Shown here: positions 36,271-44,694 of the stretch, piece by piece | How the letters are laid out: the number at the start of each line of letters is the position of its first letter | Numbering within the stretch: the first letter of the stretch is position 1 | Source: Sulfurifustis variabilis | GTDB lineage: Bacteria > Pseudomonadota > Gammaproteobacteria > Acidiferrobacterales > Sulfurifustaceae | Assembly (NCBI RefSeq): GCF_002355415.1 | Contig: NZ_AP014936.1 | Span: 2,914,001-2,978,000 of the forward strand | Reading direction: 5' to 3' | DNA: 64,000 nt | Program-made: the position numbers and the translations under genes | Notes under the pieces: model-generated | Told to the model about the DNA's origin: nothing | Database searches by the model: none | What the model saw: the letters and a program-made list of their open reading frames with translations, nothing else

Positions 36271-38256
36271 TCAGAAGTAGTAGACCGAGAGGACGTGGAA
36301 CGCGAGCAGCGGCGGGAGCGGCCAGGTGCACACGATGTGCAGCAGCGTGCTCACCGAACGCGCGCGCCGACTCCAGCGGCTCGGCACCCCCTCCAGCGCC
36401 ACCGCGGCGGCCGCGAGCGACCCGAGCTTCGTCAGCGCCAGGAAGCACAGCAGGAGCCAGAAATTGAGATGGCTGCCGGCGTGCAGGCCCGTATGCAGCG
36501 CGACGACGACGAGCGCCGCGACGCCGAGGCCGGCGTGGGCGAGCCGCCACCCGCCGTAGTCGCCGACGCGCAAGCGCGCCCAGCGCTTGCGCAGCGACAG
36601 CGGGATCGCCCCTGCCGCGATGGCGAGGAGCGTGTAGCCGCTCGCCTGCTTCCACACGGCGTCGGTCCACAGCACCTCGGGCTTCCACCCGCCCTGCACC
36701 GTCGCGTCGTGCGGGAGCGGCCCGGGCCAGATGAACAGCGCCAGCAGGAGCAGCGTCGAGGCGGCGACGGCCGCCATCGCGCGCGTGCCCGCCCGCGGCG
36801 TCGCCGGAGCCTGGGCGCCCAGGAGCCGGGCGAGCAGCGGACGGCAGGAGCCGCATACCGTCCCGGCCGAGGTCGACGCGCCGAGTTGCTCGACCGTGCG
36901 GCAACCCCGGGCGATCGCCGACGTCAGCGCTGCGCGCGTCACTCCGGCGCAGTTGCAGACGGTGGCGTTCGCCGGCCAGTCGGCCACGGCGTCCGCGTTT
37001 CCGTCGCCCCACAGCACGCCTTCGCGGCGGAAGCGCCATAACTGCATCGGGCCCAGCCGGCGGCGGTGGGTGATCGCTTCCTGCAGCCGGGGAAGCTCCG
37101 ACCAGTCGCCGACGGCGACCGCGCCCACGATCCGGTTCCGCGCGAGCACGAGCCGGCGGTGCACGCCTGCTCCAGGCCGCGCGTGGACGACCGCGCGGTG
37201 CGCGCTCGGGTTCTCGTCGTCGCCGACCTCGCCCATGCTGAACACGGGCAGGCCGACCACCTTGAGCTGCGCCGGGGACATCCGCGCCTCGAAGCGCGCG
37301 TCCGCGCCGAGAATGCGATGCGCCGCCACGGCCGCCTGCTCGAGGCCCGGCGCCACCAGTCCGATGACCTGGCCACGGTGCTCGGCGCATTCCCCGACCG
37401 CGTAGATCGCGGGATCGATCGTGCGCATGGCGTCGTCCACCCGGATGCCGCGCCCGACGCTCAGGCCCGCGGCGAGGGCGAGCTCGATGTTCGGCCGGAT
37501 GCCGGTCGCGAGCACGAGCGTATCGCACGCGAGCTCCGAGCCGCTCAGCAGGCGCACGCCCTCCACCGCCCGCCCGCCGAGCACGTCGCGCACGCCGTCG
37601 GCGAGCACGACGCGGATCCCGAGTCCCTCGACGTGCCGCTTCAGCAGGGCGGCCGCCGGCGGATCGAGATGGCGGTTCATGAGCCGCCCCGCATGCTGCA
37701 CCACGACGACGTCGGTGCGCCGTCGTCGCAGCGCCCGGGCCGCCTCGATCCCGAGCAGGCCGCCGCCGAGCACGACCGTGGTGCGGGTACGTACACTGCG
37801 CGCCATGAGCCGCTGCACGTCGCTCATGTCGCGAAAGGTGTACACGCCGGCACGCTCGATGCCCGCGATCCGCGGCACGTGCGGGCGCGAACCGGTCGCC
37901 AGCACGAGCGCGCGATACGCCTGCTCGCGCCCCGCGGCGTCGCGCACGCGGCGGCGCTCGCGGTCGATCGCGAGCACCGGGCAGTGATGACGCTGCACCA
38001 CGCGGTGGTCCCCCGGCAGCGCCAGCGGGTTCGCCACGCCGCTCCAGCCGATCTCGCCCATCAGCAGCGCCGACAGCCGGACGCGCTGATACGGCTCCCA
38101 CGGCTCGTCGCCGTAGAGCACGATCGGGCAGTACGGGTCGCGCCGCAGCAGCTCCGCGGCCACGCGCATCCCGACCGGCCCGGTGCCGACAATGACGATC
38201 GGCGCCGGGCCGGCCGCGGTCGGCGCCGGCTCAGCCGGCCGCGGCAACGCCGGCAT
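36271..38256 (-). CDS. NirB-like FAD/NAD(P)H reductase fused to BFD [2Fe-2S] and membrane cytochrome-b-like domain
   Basis: About 661 residues. Three parts are visible. The first is a NirB/rubredoxin-reductase type FAD and NAD(P) domain (IVIVGTGPVGMRVAAEL, VVLGGGLLGIEAARAL, IYAVGECAEHRGQ). The second is a BFD-like [2Fe-2S] domain with VCNCAG and VCGSC. The third is a C-terminal region of about five helices with His residues placed for haem b, for example in WRLAHAGLG, ALHTGLHAG and LLAFHVL. The sirohaem half of NirB is absent. It should carry electrons between NAD(P)H and the membrane or periplasmic haems. It overlaps the globin gene by 26 bases; an upstream ATG at 38280 is an alternative start. 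I know no characterised protein with this architecture. Confidence 0.8.
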   Translation of the reverse strand: MPALPRPAEPAPTAAGPAPIVIVGTGPVGMRVAAELLRRDPYCPIVLYGDEPWEPYQRVRLSALLMGEIGWSGVANPLALPGDHRVVQRHHCPVLAIDRERRRVRDAAGREQAYRALVLATGSRPHVPRIAGIERAGVYTFRDMSDVQRLMARSVRTRTTVVLGGGLLGIEAARALRRRRTDVVVVQHAGRLMNRHLDPPAAALLKRHVEGLGIRVVLADGVRDVLGGRAVEGVRLLSGSELACDTLVLATGIRPNIELALAAGLSVGRGIRVDDAMRTIDPAIYAVGECAEHRGQVIGLVAPGLEQAAVAAHRILGADARFEARMSPAQLKVVGLPVFSMGEVGDDENPSAHRAVVHARPGAGVHRRLVLARNRIVGAVAVGDWSELPRLQEAITHRRRLGPMQLWRFRREGVLWGDGNADAVADWPANATVCNCAGVTRAALTSAIARGCRTVEQLGASTSAGTVCGSCRPLLARLLGAQAPATPRAGTRAMAAVAASTLLLLALFIWPGPLPHDATVQGGWKPEVLWTDAVWKQASGYTLLAIAAGAIPLSLRKRWARLRVGDYGGWRLAHAGLGVAALVVVALHTGLHAGSHLNFWLLLCFLALTKLGSLAAAAVALEGVPSRWSRRARSVSTLLHIVCTWPLPPLLAFHVLSVYYF

Positions 38257-38671
38257 GGCTCGGCTCGCCGTAGGCCGCATCGATCATGGTCTGCGCGAGA
38301 ACGCCGTAGACGGCGCCCCAGGCTTCCCGCACCTCGGGCGTGAAGCTCGGGCCCAGGCCCTGCCCGAGCGTCCACAGCAGCGCGGCGCCGACCGTCTCGT
38401 AGTGCGCGGCGGTGACCCCGTAGGCGACATGGCGCCGCCCGAGGTCCTGGACCACCGGCACGAGCTCGCTCATCCGGTCCAGGCCGTTGACCGCCATGGC
38501 GATCATGCGCATGAGCTTCGCGCCCTGCTCCCTCATGTCACCGCGAAACAGCGCCTTCAGCGACGGATCGAGCTCGAACAGCCGTCGGTAGAAAAGCGCC
38601 GCCGCCTGGTCGGCGATGGGGGCGACCTGCGTGAAGGTCGCCTGGACCAGCAACTTCTGTTTCGGTGTCAT
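38231..38671 (-). CDS. Single-domain globin (Vitreoscilla-haemoglobin type)
   Basis: A 146-residue full-length globin. Conserved features are YRRLFELDP (B helix), the CD1 Phe in LKALF, the proximal His in GRRHVAYGV and the G-helix AHYETVGAALL. There is no reductase domain, unlike flavohaemoglobin. Such globins bind O2 or NO and, with a reductase, can dioxygenate NO to nitrate. GGGAG lies ahead of the ATG at 38671. It is the first gene after the second NasT leader and overlaps the NirB-like reductase gene, its most likely electron source. Confidence 0.88.
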   Translation of the reverse strand: MTPKQKLLVQATFTQVAPIADQAAALFYRRLFELDPSLKALFRGDMREQGAKLMRMIAMAVNGLDRMSELVPVVQDLGRRHVAYGVTAAHYETVGAALLWTLGQGLGPSFTPEVREAWGAVYGVLAQTMIDAAYGEPSHAGVAAAG

Positions 38672-38713
38672 CGGTGTCTCCCGTATGTCGACGTGGCGGA
38701 CGCTCTTCGGGCC

Positions 38714-38760
38714 AAAAAAAAACGCCCAGTCGCCGGGCGCTTGCCCGGAGAACTGGACGC
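38714..38760 (-). terminator. Conditional intrinsic terminator in the globin-operon leader
   Basis: On the minus strand GTCCAGT pairs with ACTGGGC across an inner CCGGGC/GCCCGG-type stem, followed by nine U. It ends 42 bases before the globin start. Confidence 0.83.
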
Positions 38761-38829
38761 CTTTGTCCCCTCGCCTCAGCCGGCCTCGGCTGAGGCGTTG
38801 CGCCGGCACGTCCGCCGTTGGGCCGTGCC
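38714..38829 (-). promoter_or_regulatory. ANTAR/NasT-responsive leader RNA upstream of the globin operon
   Basis: On the minus strand, hairpin 1 (38829-38805) has arms GGCACG/CGTGCC around a loop containing AACGGC. An extra perfect stem GCCTCAGCC/GGCTGAGGC follows (about 38796-38773). Hairpin 2 (38768-38755) is GGAC, hexaloop AAAGGC, GTCC. A1 and G4 are kept in both loops. The GTCC arm runs into the terminator at 38714-38760, as in the nrtA leader. The shared primary sequence of hairpin 1 shows common descent of the two leaders. Confidence 0.83.
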
Positions 38830-38857
38830 GCAATCGAGTCTATGCTCCTCGCGACCA

Positions 38858-38873
38858 AGCAATCGCGGTGCCA
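38858..38873 (-). promoter_or_regulatory. Sigma-54 promoter of the globin operon
   Basis: The minus strand reads TGGCACCGCGATTGCT, a full -24/-12 match and nearly identical to the nrtA promoter. The start point would be near 38846, about 17 bases before hairpin 1. Confidence 0.78.
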
Positions 38874-38947
38874 ACTCCGGACTCGACTCAACTGCGCGCC
38901 GTTGCTGGGTTTTTCACGCGCGCACGTCAATCGATGCATTCAAGCTG

Positions 38948-38964
38948 TGCGCCAGGCGGGTGCG
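38948..38964. promoter_or_regulatory. Possible NtrC enhancer site upstream of the globin operon
   Basis: TGCGCCAGGCGGGTGCG approximates the NtrC dyad TGCACCN4TGGTGCA and lies about 75-90 bases upstream of the -24 box, the same spacing as the candidate at the nrtA promoter. Confidence 0.42.
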
Positions 38965-39098
38965 ACGTCGGAGGTCCCTGCATCGAAACGGGTCAGTGGG
39001 CGACTCGAGTAGTCGACGCGAACACGCGAGCAGGCGCTCGAAAGAACATCTCTTGCGTCACTGTTCGCAATGGCAAGGGATGCGCATGTCGCATGGGT

Positions 39099-39350
39099 CT
39101 CCCTCTCCCGCGCGAGGGGGAGAGGGTCGGGGTGAGGGGGCGTGCATGCAGGCGCCGCCGTGTAGACCCTCACCCCATCCCTCTCCCGTAAAACGGGAGA
39201 GGGGGAGTCGGTGGGAGTCCACTCGAACTGGTCGCCCTCACCCCATCCCTCTCCCGCGAAGCGGGAGGGGGGGAGTTGGTGGGAATCTGTCTGTGCTAGT
39301 TGCCTTCACCCCATCCCTCTCCCAAAAAGCGGGAGAGGGGGTTTGGCGAG
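39099..39350. repeat. Tandem array of family B palindromic repeats
   Basis: Four units at a period of about 69 bases. Each has CCCCATCCCTCTCCC facing CGGGAGAGGG over a 3-6 base loop; the first unit is inverted and incomplete. Connectors are related to each other (GTCGGTGGGAGTCCACTCG versus GTTGGTGGGAATCTG) and to the copy at 9.1 kb. The array fills most of the gap between the globin promoter and the 3' end of nasT. No gene is present in 38965-39427. Confidence 0.82.
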
Positions 39351-39427
39351 AGTTACTCGGACCGGTTCCCGCACTTCGCTCTCTCTTTCGAAGGGGGATG
39401 GGAGACAACGGCGCGAGCAGAGACGAC

Positions 39428-40015
39428 CTAGGCGAGCAGCTCGGCCGCGGCGATCACGCTTTCGGCGATGTCGATCAGGCGCTTGTTGCGGTCCATGGCC
39501 AGCTTGCGCAGCGCCTTGTACGCCTCGTCCTCCGACATCCCCCGCTTCTGCATGAGGATGCCCTTGGCGCGCTCGACGATCTTGCGGTCGGCGAGCTGCG
39601 AGCGCGCTTGCTCGAGCTCGGTCCGCATCGCCTGGAACTCGCGGAAGCGCGCGATGGCGACTTCCAGGATCGGCCTGATGCGGGCGGGACTGAGCCCGTC
39701 CACGACGTACGCGCTGACGCCGGCCTTGATCGCCGCCTCCGCCGTCGCGCGGTCGCTTCGTTCCGCGAACATCACGACGGGGCGCGGCCGGTCGCGGCTG
39801 ATCGAGCGCATGTGCTCGAGGGTGTCGCGGTCCGGAAGCTCCATGTCGATCAGGATGACGTCCGGGTCGGCGTGCCTGACGCGGGCGAGCACGTCCTCGT
39901 TCTTTCCCGCGCGCGCGACGACCTCGCAGCCGGAATCGGCCAGCGCCTGCGTCAGCAAGGCGGCGCGGCCGCGGTCGTCGTCCACGAGCATCACCCTCAG
40001 TTTCGCTGCCGTCAT
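39428..40015 (-). CDS. nasT: ANTAR-domain antiterminator NasT
   Basis: A 195-residue response regulator. The N-terminal receiver has the acidic pocket MLVDDD and phosphoacceptor Asp in VILIDMELP. A coiled coil and a C-terminal ANTAR RNA-binding domain follow (ERAKGILMQKRGMSEDEAYKALRKLA). NasT binds two-hairpin leaders and prevents termination; two such leaders occur upstream of nrtA and the globin gene. The start at 40015 gives the usual length. Its usual inhibitor and nitrate sensor, NasS, is not encoded next to it or elsewhere in the window. Confidence 0.92.
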   Translation of the reverse strand: MTAAKLRVMLVDDDRGRAALLTQALADSGCEVVARAGKNEDVLARVRHADPDVILIDMELPDRDTLEHMRSISRDRPRPVVMFAERSDRATAEAAIKAGVSAYVVDGLSPARIRPILEVAIARFREFQAMRTELEQARSQLADRKIVERAKGILMQKRGMSEDEAYKALRKLAMDRNKRLIDIAESVIAAAELLA

Positions 40016-40388
40016 CCGCGCGACCACCCCTCGTTCACGTTCACCCCAGGTAACGGCGACAGCTTTCGCTCGCACGGCGAACGACCCTCCGGCCGCGGCG
40101 CCCGGAACCCGCCTGCGCCGAGCGGTCGTCGACGAGCAGACGCGTTCGCGCCGCATCGCCGTGACGACAGCAAGCGATGTGCCAGCCGGGTTTGCCCGGC
40201 CAATCAAGGCGCTAGTCGCCTCCCGCGAATCCCGCCTGCACCACGCCCGGGAAAACCCGCGCCCGGTCGAACCGCGCTGGTGCGCCTGCCCACCCGATCG
40301 CCCGCGTACCGGCACGCGCGGCCCCGCCAGTTCGTCGGCGGGTGGCAACTCGGTTAGAATTCGTCGAGCTCCCGCTCTGCTTGCACCC
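40016..40388. other. Intergenic gap with no recognised gene
   Basis: The 373 bases between divergent nasT and the Atm1-type exporter gene have open frames only as GC-driven artefacts. They must hold promoters for both genes, but I see no sigma-54 match, leader hairpins or repeat family here. Confidence 0.6.
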
Positions 40389-42212
40389 GTGAAGCTTCGC
40401 CACTACGGACCGCCGCCCAAAGATCGCAACGACTGGAAGACCATCCGCTCGCTGATTCCCTACCTGCTCGAGTTCAAGGGGCGGGTGGCGCTGGCGCTGT
40501 TGTTCCTCGCGGCGGCGAAGGTCGCGAACGTCTCGGTCCCGCTCGTGCTGAAGGAGATCGTCGACGCCTTCGAGCAGCGACAGGCGCTGCTCATGCTCCC
40601 CGTCTTCCTGTTCGTCGCCTACGGCCTGCTGCGGCTCGGCAACTCGCTCTTCGGGGAGCTGCGCGACGTGGTGTTCGTGAAGGTGCTGCAGCGCTCGATC
40701 CGGCGCGTGGCGCTCAAGGTCTTCGAGCACCTGCACAGGCTCTCCCTGCGCTTCCACCTCGAGCGCCAGACCGGCGGGGTGTCGCGCGACATCGAGCGCG
40801 GCGCGGCGGGCATCCGGTTCCTGCTCAACTTCATGCTGTTCAACATCCTGCCGACGATCCTCGAGATCGGTTTCGTCGCCGCGATCCTGCTCGTCAAGTA
40901 CAACCCGTGGTTCGCGATCGTCACCCTCGCCACGCTCGTCGTGTACATCGGCTTCACGCTCTGGGTCACCGAATGGCGCATGATCTTCCGGCGCACCATG
41001 AACGAGATGGATTCGAAGGCCAACACCCGGGCGATCGACTCGCTGATCAACTACGAGACGGTCAAGTACTTCAACAACGAGGGCTACGAGTCGCGGCGCT
41101 ACGACGAGACCCTGCAGGCGTGGGAGAAGGCGGCGATCCGCAACCAGACGTCGTTGTCGCTGCTCAACACCGGACAGAGCTTCGTCATCGCGGGAGGCGT
41201 CACGGTCCTGATGCTCATGGCGGGCCACGGCGTGATGACCGGGACCATGACCATCGGCGACCTGGTGCTGGTCAACGCCTTCCTGATCCAGCTCTACACG
41301 CCGCTGCACTTCCTGGGGTTCGTCTACCGCGAGATCCGCCACTCGCTCGCCGACATGGAGCGCATGTTCGGCCTGCTCGACCGTTTCCCCGAGGTCCCGG
41401 ACGACCCGGACGCGCCCGACCTGGCCGTCACCCGCGCCGAGGTGCGCTTCGAGCACGTGGATTTCTCCTACGAGCCGGACCGGCAGATCCTGCACGACGT
41501 GGACTTCGTGATCCCCTCCGGCCACAAGCTCGCGGTGGTCGGCGCGAGCGGCGGGGGCAAGTCCACGCTCGCGCGCCTGCTGTTCCGCTTCTACGACGTG
41601 TCCCGGGGGCGCATCCTGATCGACGGGCAGGACATCCGCCGGGTCTCGCAGAGGAGCCTGCGCGCGCACATCGGGATCGTCCCGCAGGACACCGTGCTCT
41701 TCAACGACACGATCTACTACAACATCGCCTACGGCCGGCCCGAGGCGACGCGCGAGGAAATCGTCCAGGCGGCGAAGCACGCGCACATCCACCACTTCAT
41801 CGAGTCGCTGCCGAAGGGCTACGACACCGTCGTCGGCGAACGGGGGCTGAAGCTCTCCGGCGGCGAGAAGCAGCGGGTCGCGATCGCGCGCACCATTCTG
41901 AAACGGCCGCGCATCCTGGTCTTCGACGAGGCCACCTCGGCGCTCGACTCGGTCGCGGAAAAGGCGATCCAGCAGAACCTGGCCGAGATCGCCGCGGGGC
42001 ACACGACCCTGGTGATCGCCCATCGCCTGTCGACGATCATGGACGCCGATCAGATCCTGGTGATGGAGGCCGGCCGCATCGTCGAGCGCGGAACCCACGC
42101 CGAGCTCCTCGCGCGCGCGGGCGCCTACGCCCGCCTCTGGAACCTGCAGCTCAAGGAGGAGCTGGAACGTCCCCGGCGCGCCGTGGGCAACGGCATCGTC
42201 TCGGCGCCGTAG
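40389..42212 (+). CDS. Atm1/HMT1-family ABC exporter
   Basis: A 607-residue half-transporter with six membrane helices followed by an ATPase. Walker A is GASGGGKS, the signature LSGGEKQRVAIARTI, Walker B ILVFDEATSALD and the switch IAHRLS. The membrane part contains NYETVKYFNNEGYE, a hallmark of the Atm1/ABCB7 branch, which exports glutathione-linked sulfur species or metal-glutathione adducts. The GTG start (MKLRHYGPPPKDRNDW) matches bacterial Atm1 N-termini; an upstream open frame is GC-driven. Substrate is inferred from the family. Confidence 0.87.
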   Translation: MKLRHYGPPPKDRNDWKTIRSLIPYLLEFKGRVALALLFLAAAKVANVSVPLVLKEIVDAFEQRQALLMLPVFLFVAYGLLRLGNSLFGELRDVVFVKVLQRSIRRVALKVFEHLHRLSLRFHLERQTGGVSRDIERGAAGIRFLLNFMLFNILPTILEIGFVAAILLVKYNPWFAIVTLATLVVYIGFTLWVTEWRMIFRRTMNEMDSKANTRAIDSLINYETVKYFNNEGYESRRYDETLQAWEKAAIRNQTSLSLLNTGQSFVIAGGVTVLMLMAGHGVMTGTMTIGDLVLVNAFLIQLYTPLHFLGFVYREIRHSLADMERMFGLLDRFPEVPDDPDAPDLAVTRAEVRFEHVDFSYEPDRQILHDVDFVIPSGHKLAVVGASGGGKSTLARLLFRFYDVSRGRILIDGQDIRRVSQRSLRAHIGIVPQDTVLFNDTIYYNIAYGRPEATREEIVQAAKHAHIHHFIESLPKGYDTVVGERGLKLSGGEKQRVAIARTILKRPRILVFDEATSALDSVAEKAIQQNLAEIAAGHTTLVIAHRLSTIMDADQILVMEAGRIVERGTHAELLARAGAYARLWNLQLKEELERPRRAVGNGIVSAP

Positions 42213-42318
42213 GCATCCCCCTCGGTCCGGGCGGGGATTCGGCCTGCTGCGCGCCGCAAACGGGGGCACGGTACACTCGTCCCCGCCCTCTCCGGTTTTC
42301 GCCGCCCGGACGGACACA

Positions 42319-42705
42319 ATGGGATACCGAACGACTGTCGACGCCACGCACGGCGTCGTCGAGCTTCGCCTCTTCGACGCGCTCTCGCACGACGAGCACG
42401 TCGCCGCGCGCAAGGAGCTGATCGACACCTGCCGGGATCGACGGATACGCAACGTCCTGATCGATGCGCGCGATCTCATCGTTCCCCGCGATGCGTCGTT
42501 CATGGATCGTTTCGACTTCGCGGAGTCGTGGCCTGACGTGGCCGGCGGCATGCGCGTCATGGTCGCCGGCGTGCTTCCCCGGGACGCCGATACCCGGAAA
42601 CAGGTGATGTTCGGCGACACCGTGGCGTCCAATCGCGGTCTGCTCTCCCGCGCGTTCGACAGCACGGAGGAAGCGCGCGCGTGGCTGCGCACCGCCGGCT
42701 CATAG
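42319..42705 (+). CDS. STAS/SpoIIAA-like small protein
   Basis: A 128-residue protein with alternating strands and helices as in SpoIIAA/STAS-like domains: VVELRLFDAL, a helix HDEHVAARKELIDTC, then NVLIDARDLIVPRD and MRVMVAGVLPRD. The end EEARAWL is common in this group. Related proteins bind lipids or regulate partners. No phosphorylatable Ser is obvious. It follows the exporter gene by 106 bases on the same strand. Function is unknown. Confidence 0.6.
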   Translation: MGYRTTVDATHGVVELRLFDALSHDEHVAARKELIDTCRDRRIRNVLIDARDLIVPRDASFMDRFDFAESWPDVAGGMRVMVAGVLPRDADTRKQVMFGDTVASNRGLLSRAFDSTEEARAWLRTAGS

Positions 42706-42855
42706 CCCACAGACAACGTTCCGCTTATCCGCGGGAAGCGGTGCGGTGCGCGCGTCCGCTGATCGAAAAGGCGAAGTGAGCACACCATACCGAATGCGCC
42801 GTTCGACACGCGGCACGATCCGAGGGCATCCGAGCGTCGACTGCGACCCAAGGTG

Positions 42856-44694
42856 ATGGACACCGGCAACAGCAGACTGCATCCGCCGCCCGACCCCGCG
42901 TCGGATCACGCGCTGGGCGAGCCGACGGCCGACATCACGCTCGTCGAGTACGGCAGCTTCCGCTGCCCGTTCTGCCGCGCGGCCCACGAGGTCATCGCCG
43001 ACCTGCACGATCGCTTCGGCGACCGGATGCGCTACGTGTTCCGCCACCGTCCGCTCGCCGGCGACGACCTCGCCCGGCAGGCGGCGGAGCTCGCCGAGTA
43101 CGCGCAGGAGACCACCGGACAGTACTGGTCCGCGCACGACGCAATGATGAAAAAGGGGCCGGCTCTGGCCGCGGCCGATCTGGCGTCCGTCGCGGAGCAG
43201 CTCGGCCTGCCTCCGCGGGACGCCGCCACGGACGAGGCGTGGCGGCGTGCCCGCGCCAAAGTCGAGCGGGACATCGCGAGCGGTCGGGCCAGCGGGGCGC
43301 ACGTGTCCCCGACGTTCTACATCAACGGCCGGCGCTACGAGGGGCCGTGGGACGAGAACACGCTCGCCGAGGCGATGCTCGGCTCGCTCGGGCACCGGCT
43401 GCAGACGGCCGCTCTCGACTTCGCGCGCTGGGCGCCGTCGGCCGGCCTGCTGCTCCTGACCATGACGTTCCTGGCCATCGCCGCCGTCAACTCTCCGCTC
43501 GGGGTGGCGTACGAGGCACTGTGGCGGCAACCGGTCGGTCTCGTCGCCGGGGCCGGGGCATTCCGCATGCCGCTGCACGCGTGGGTCAACGACGGCCTGC
43601 TGACGATCTTCTTCCTGGTCGTCGGCCTCGAGATCAAGCGCGAGCTCACGGTGGGCCGCCTGGCCTCCCGCCGCGTCGCGGCGCTTCCGGTCGCCGCCGC
43701 CGGCGGCGGCATGCTCGTCCCGGCGACGATCTACCTGCTGATCGCCCCGCCGGAACACGCGACCGGTTGGGCCATCCCGACGACCACGGACACCGCCTTC
43801 GCCGTCGCGGTGATCGCGCTGCTGGGGCGCCGCGTCCCGGTCGAGCTGCGCATCTTCCTGACCGCGGCGGTGATCGTGGACGATCTCGTCGCCATCGCGC
43901 TCGTCGCCGTGTTCTACTCGGGGCACATCGAGGGCGCGTACGTGGCCGGCGCGTTCGCCGCCACCGCGCTGCTCGTGCTCTTCAACAAGTCCGGCATCTA
44001 CGGCCCGCTGCCGTACGCGCTGCTCGGCGTCGTCCTGTGGTCCTGCCTGCACGCCGCCGGGCTGCATCCGACGCTCGCCGGCGTGATCGTCGCGGTCGCG
44101 ACGCCGACGCGGCCGCCTCCCAACCTGCGCGCGCTGATGGCCCAGGGCGAAGCGGTGCTGCACCACGAGCTCGCCAGCGCCCGGGAGCAGGTGCTCCGGC
44201 ACGGGCCTTCGGAGCCGACGCTGCGCGCGCTCGACGCGATCCACGACCGGATCGAGTCGCCGGCGGCCAAGCTGCTTCGGTCCGTGGAGCCGTGGTCCAG
44301 CTACCTCGTGCTGCCCCTGTTCGCGCTCGCGAACGCCGGCCTCGTCGTGTCGATGGACGTGATCGGGGGGCACGAGAGCCTGATCCTCGCCGTCGTGCTC
44401 GGGCTCGTGCTGGGCAAGCCTATTGGCATGATCCTCGCCGCCTGGCTCGCGGTGCGCGCGGGTCTCGCGGTCAAACCGGCGGCCTACTCGTGGCGGCAGC
44501 TCGCCGGCGCCGGCGCGCTCGCGGGGATCGGCTTCACGATGTCGCTCTACATCGCCGCCAAGGCCTTCCCGGACCCGGCGGACTTCGCCGCCGCGAAGAT
44601 GGCCGTCTTCGTCGCCAGCCTGATGTCGGCGGCGCTGGGCAGCGCACTGCTCCGGCGGCGCGGCAGGGATGACCCTTATAAAGCCGCCAGCTAA
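42856..44694 (+). CDS. nhaA: Thioredoxin-like/NhaA fusion, Na+/H+ antiporter
   Basis: A 612-residue protein. Residues 1-185 form a DsbA/thioredoxin-like domain with the redox motif CPFC (Cys37, Cys40) and the cis-Pro segment [13 protein letters not shown]. Residues from about 195 on are a complete NhaA antiporter with about 12 helices. The transport-site motifs [16 protein letters not shown] and [14 protein letters not shown] (paired Asp) are present. NhaA exchanges Na+ for protons at the inner membrane. Fusions of this type are known in NhaA annotations. The domain has no signal peptide, so its side of the membrane follows that of the NhaA N-terminus, normally cytoplasmic. A GTG three bases earlier is an alternative start. 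Confidence 0.88.
   Translation: MDTGNSRLHPPPDPASDHALGEPTADITLVEYGSFRCPFCRAAHEVIADLHDRFGDRMRYVFRHRPLAGDDLARQAAELAEYAQETTGQYWSAHDAMMKKGPALAAADLASVAEQLGLPPRDAATDEAWRRARAKVERDIASGRASGAHVSPTFYINGRRYEGPWDENTLAEAMLGSLGHRLQTAALDFARWAPSAGLLLLTMTFLAIAAVNSPLGVAYEALWRQPVGLVAGAGAFRMPLHAWVNDGLLTIFFLVVGLEIKRELTVGRLASRRVAALPVAAAGGGMLVPATIYLLIAPPEHATGWAIPTTTDTAFAVAVIALLGRRVPVELRIFLTAAVIVDDLVAIALVAVFYSGHIEGAYVAGAFAATALLVLFNKSGIYGPLPYALLGVVLWSCLHAAGLHPTLAGVIVAVATPTRPPPNLRALMAQGEAVLHHELASAREQVLRHGPSEPTLRALDAIHDRIESPAAKLLRSVEPWSSYLVLPLFALANAGLVVSMDVIGGHESLILAVVLGLVLGKPIGMILAAWLAVRAGLAVKPAAYSWRQLAGAGALAGIGFTMSLYIAAKAFPDPADFAAAKMAVFVASLMSAALGSALLRRRGRDDPYKAAS

Noticed and set aside
39099-39350. CRISPR-like periodic array
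   Set aside because: The period is regular, but the connectors are similar to each other rather than unique spacers, the repeats are palindromic with varying loops, and there are no cas genes.
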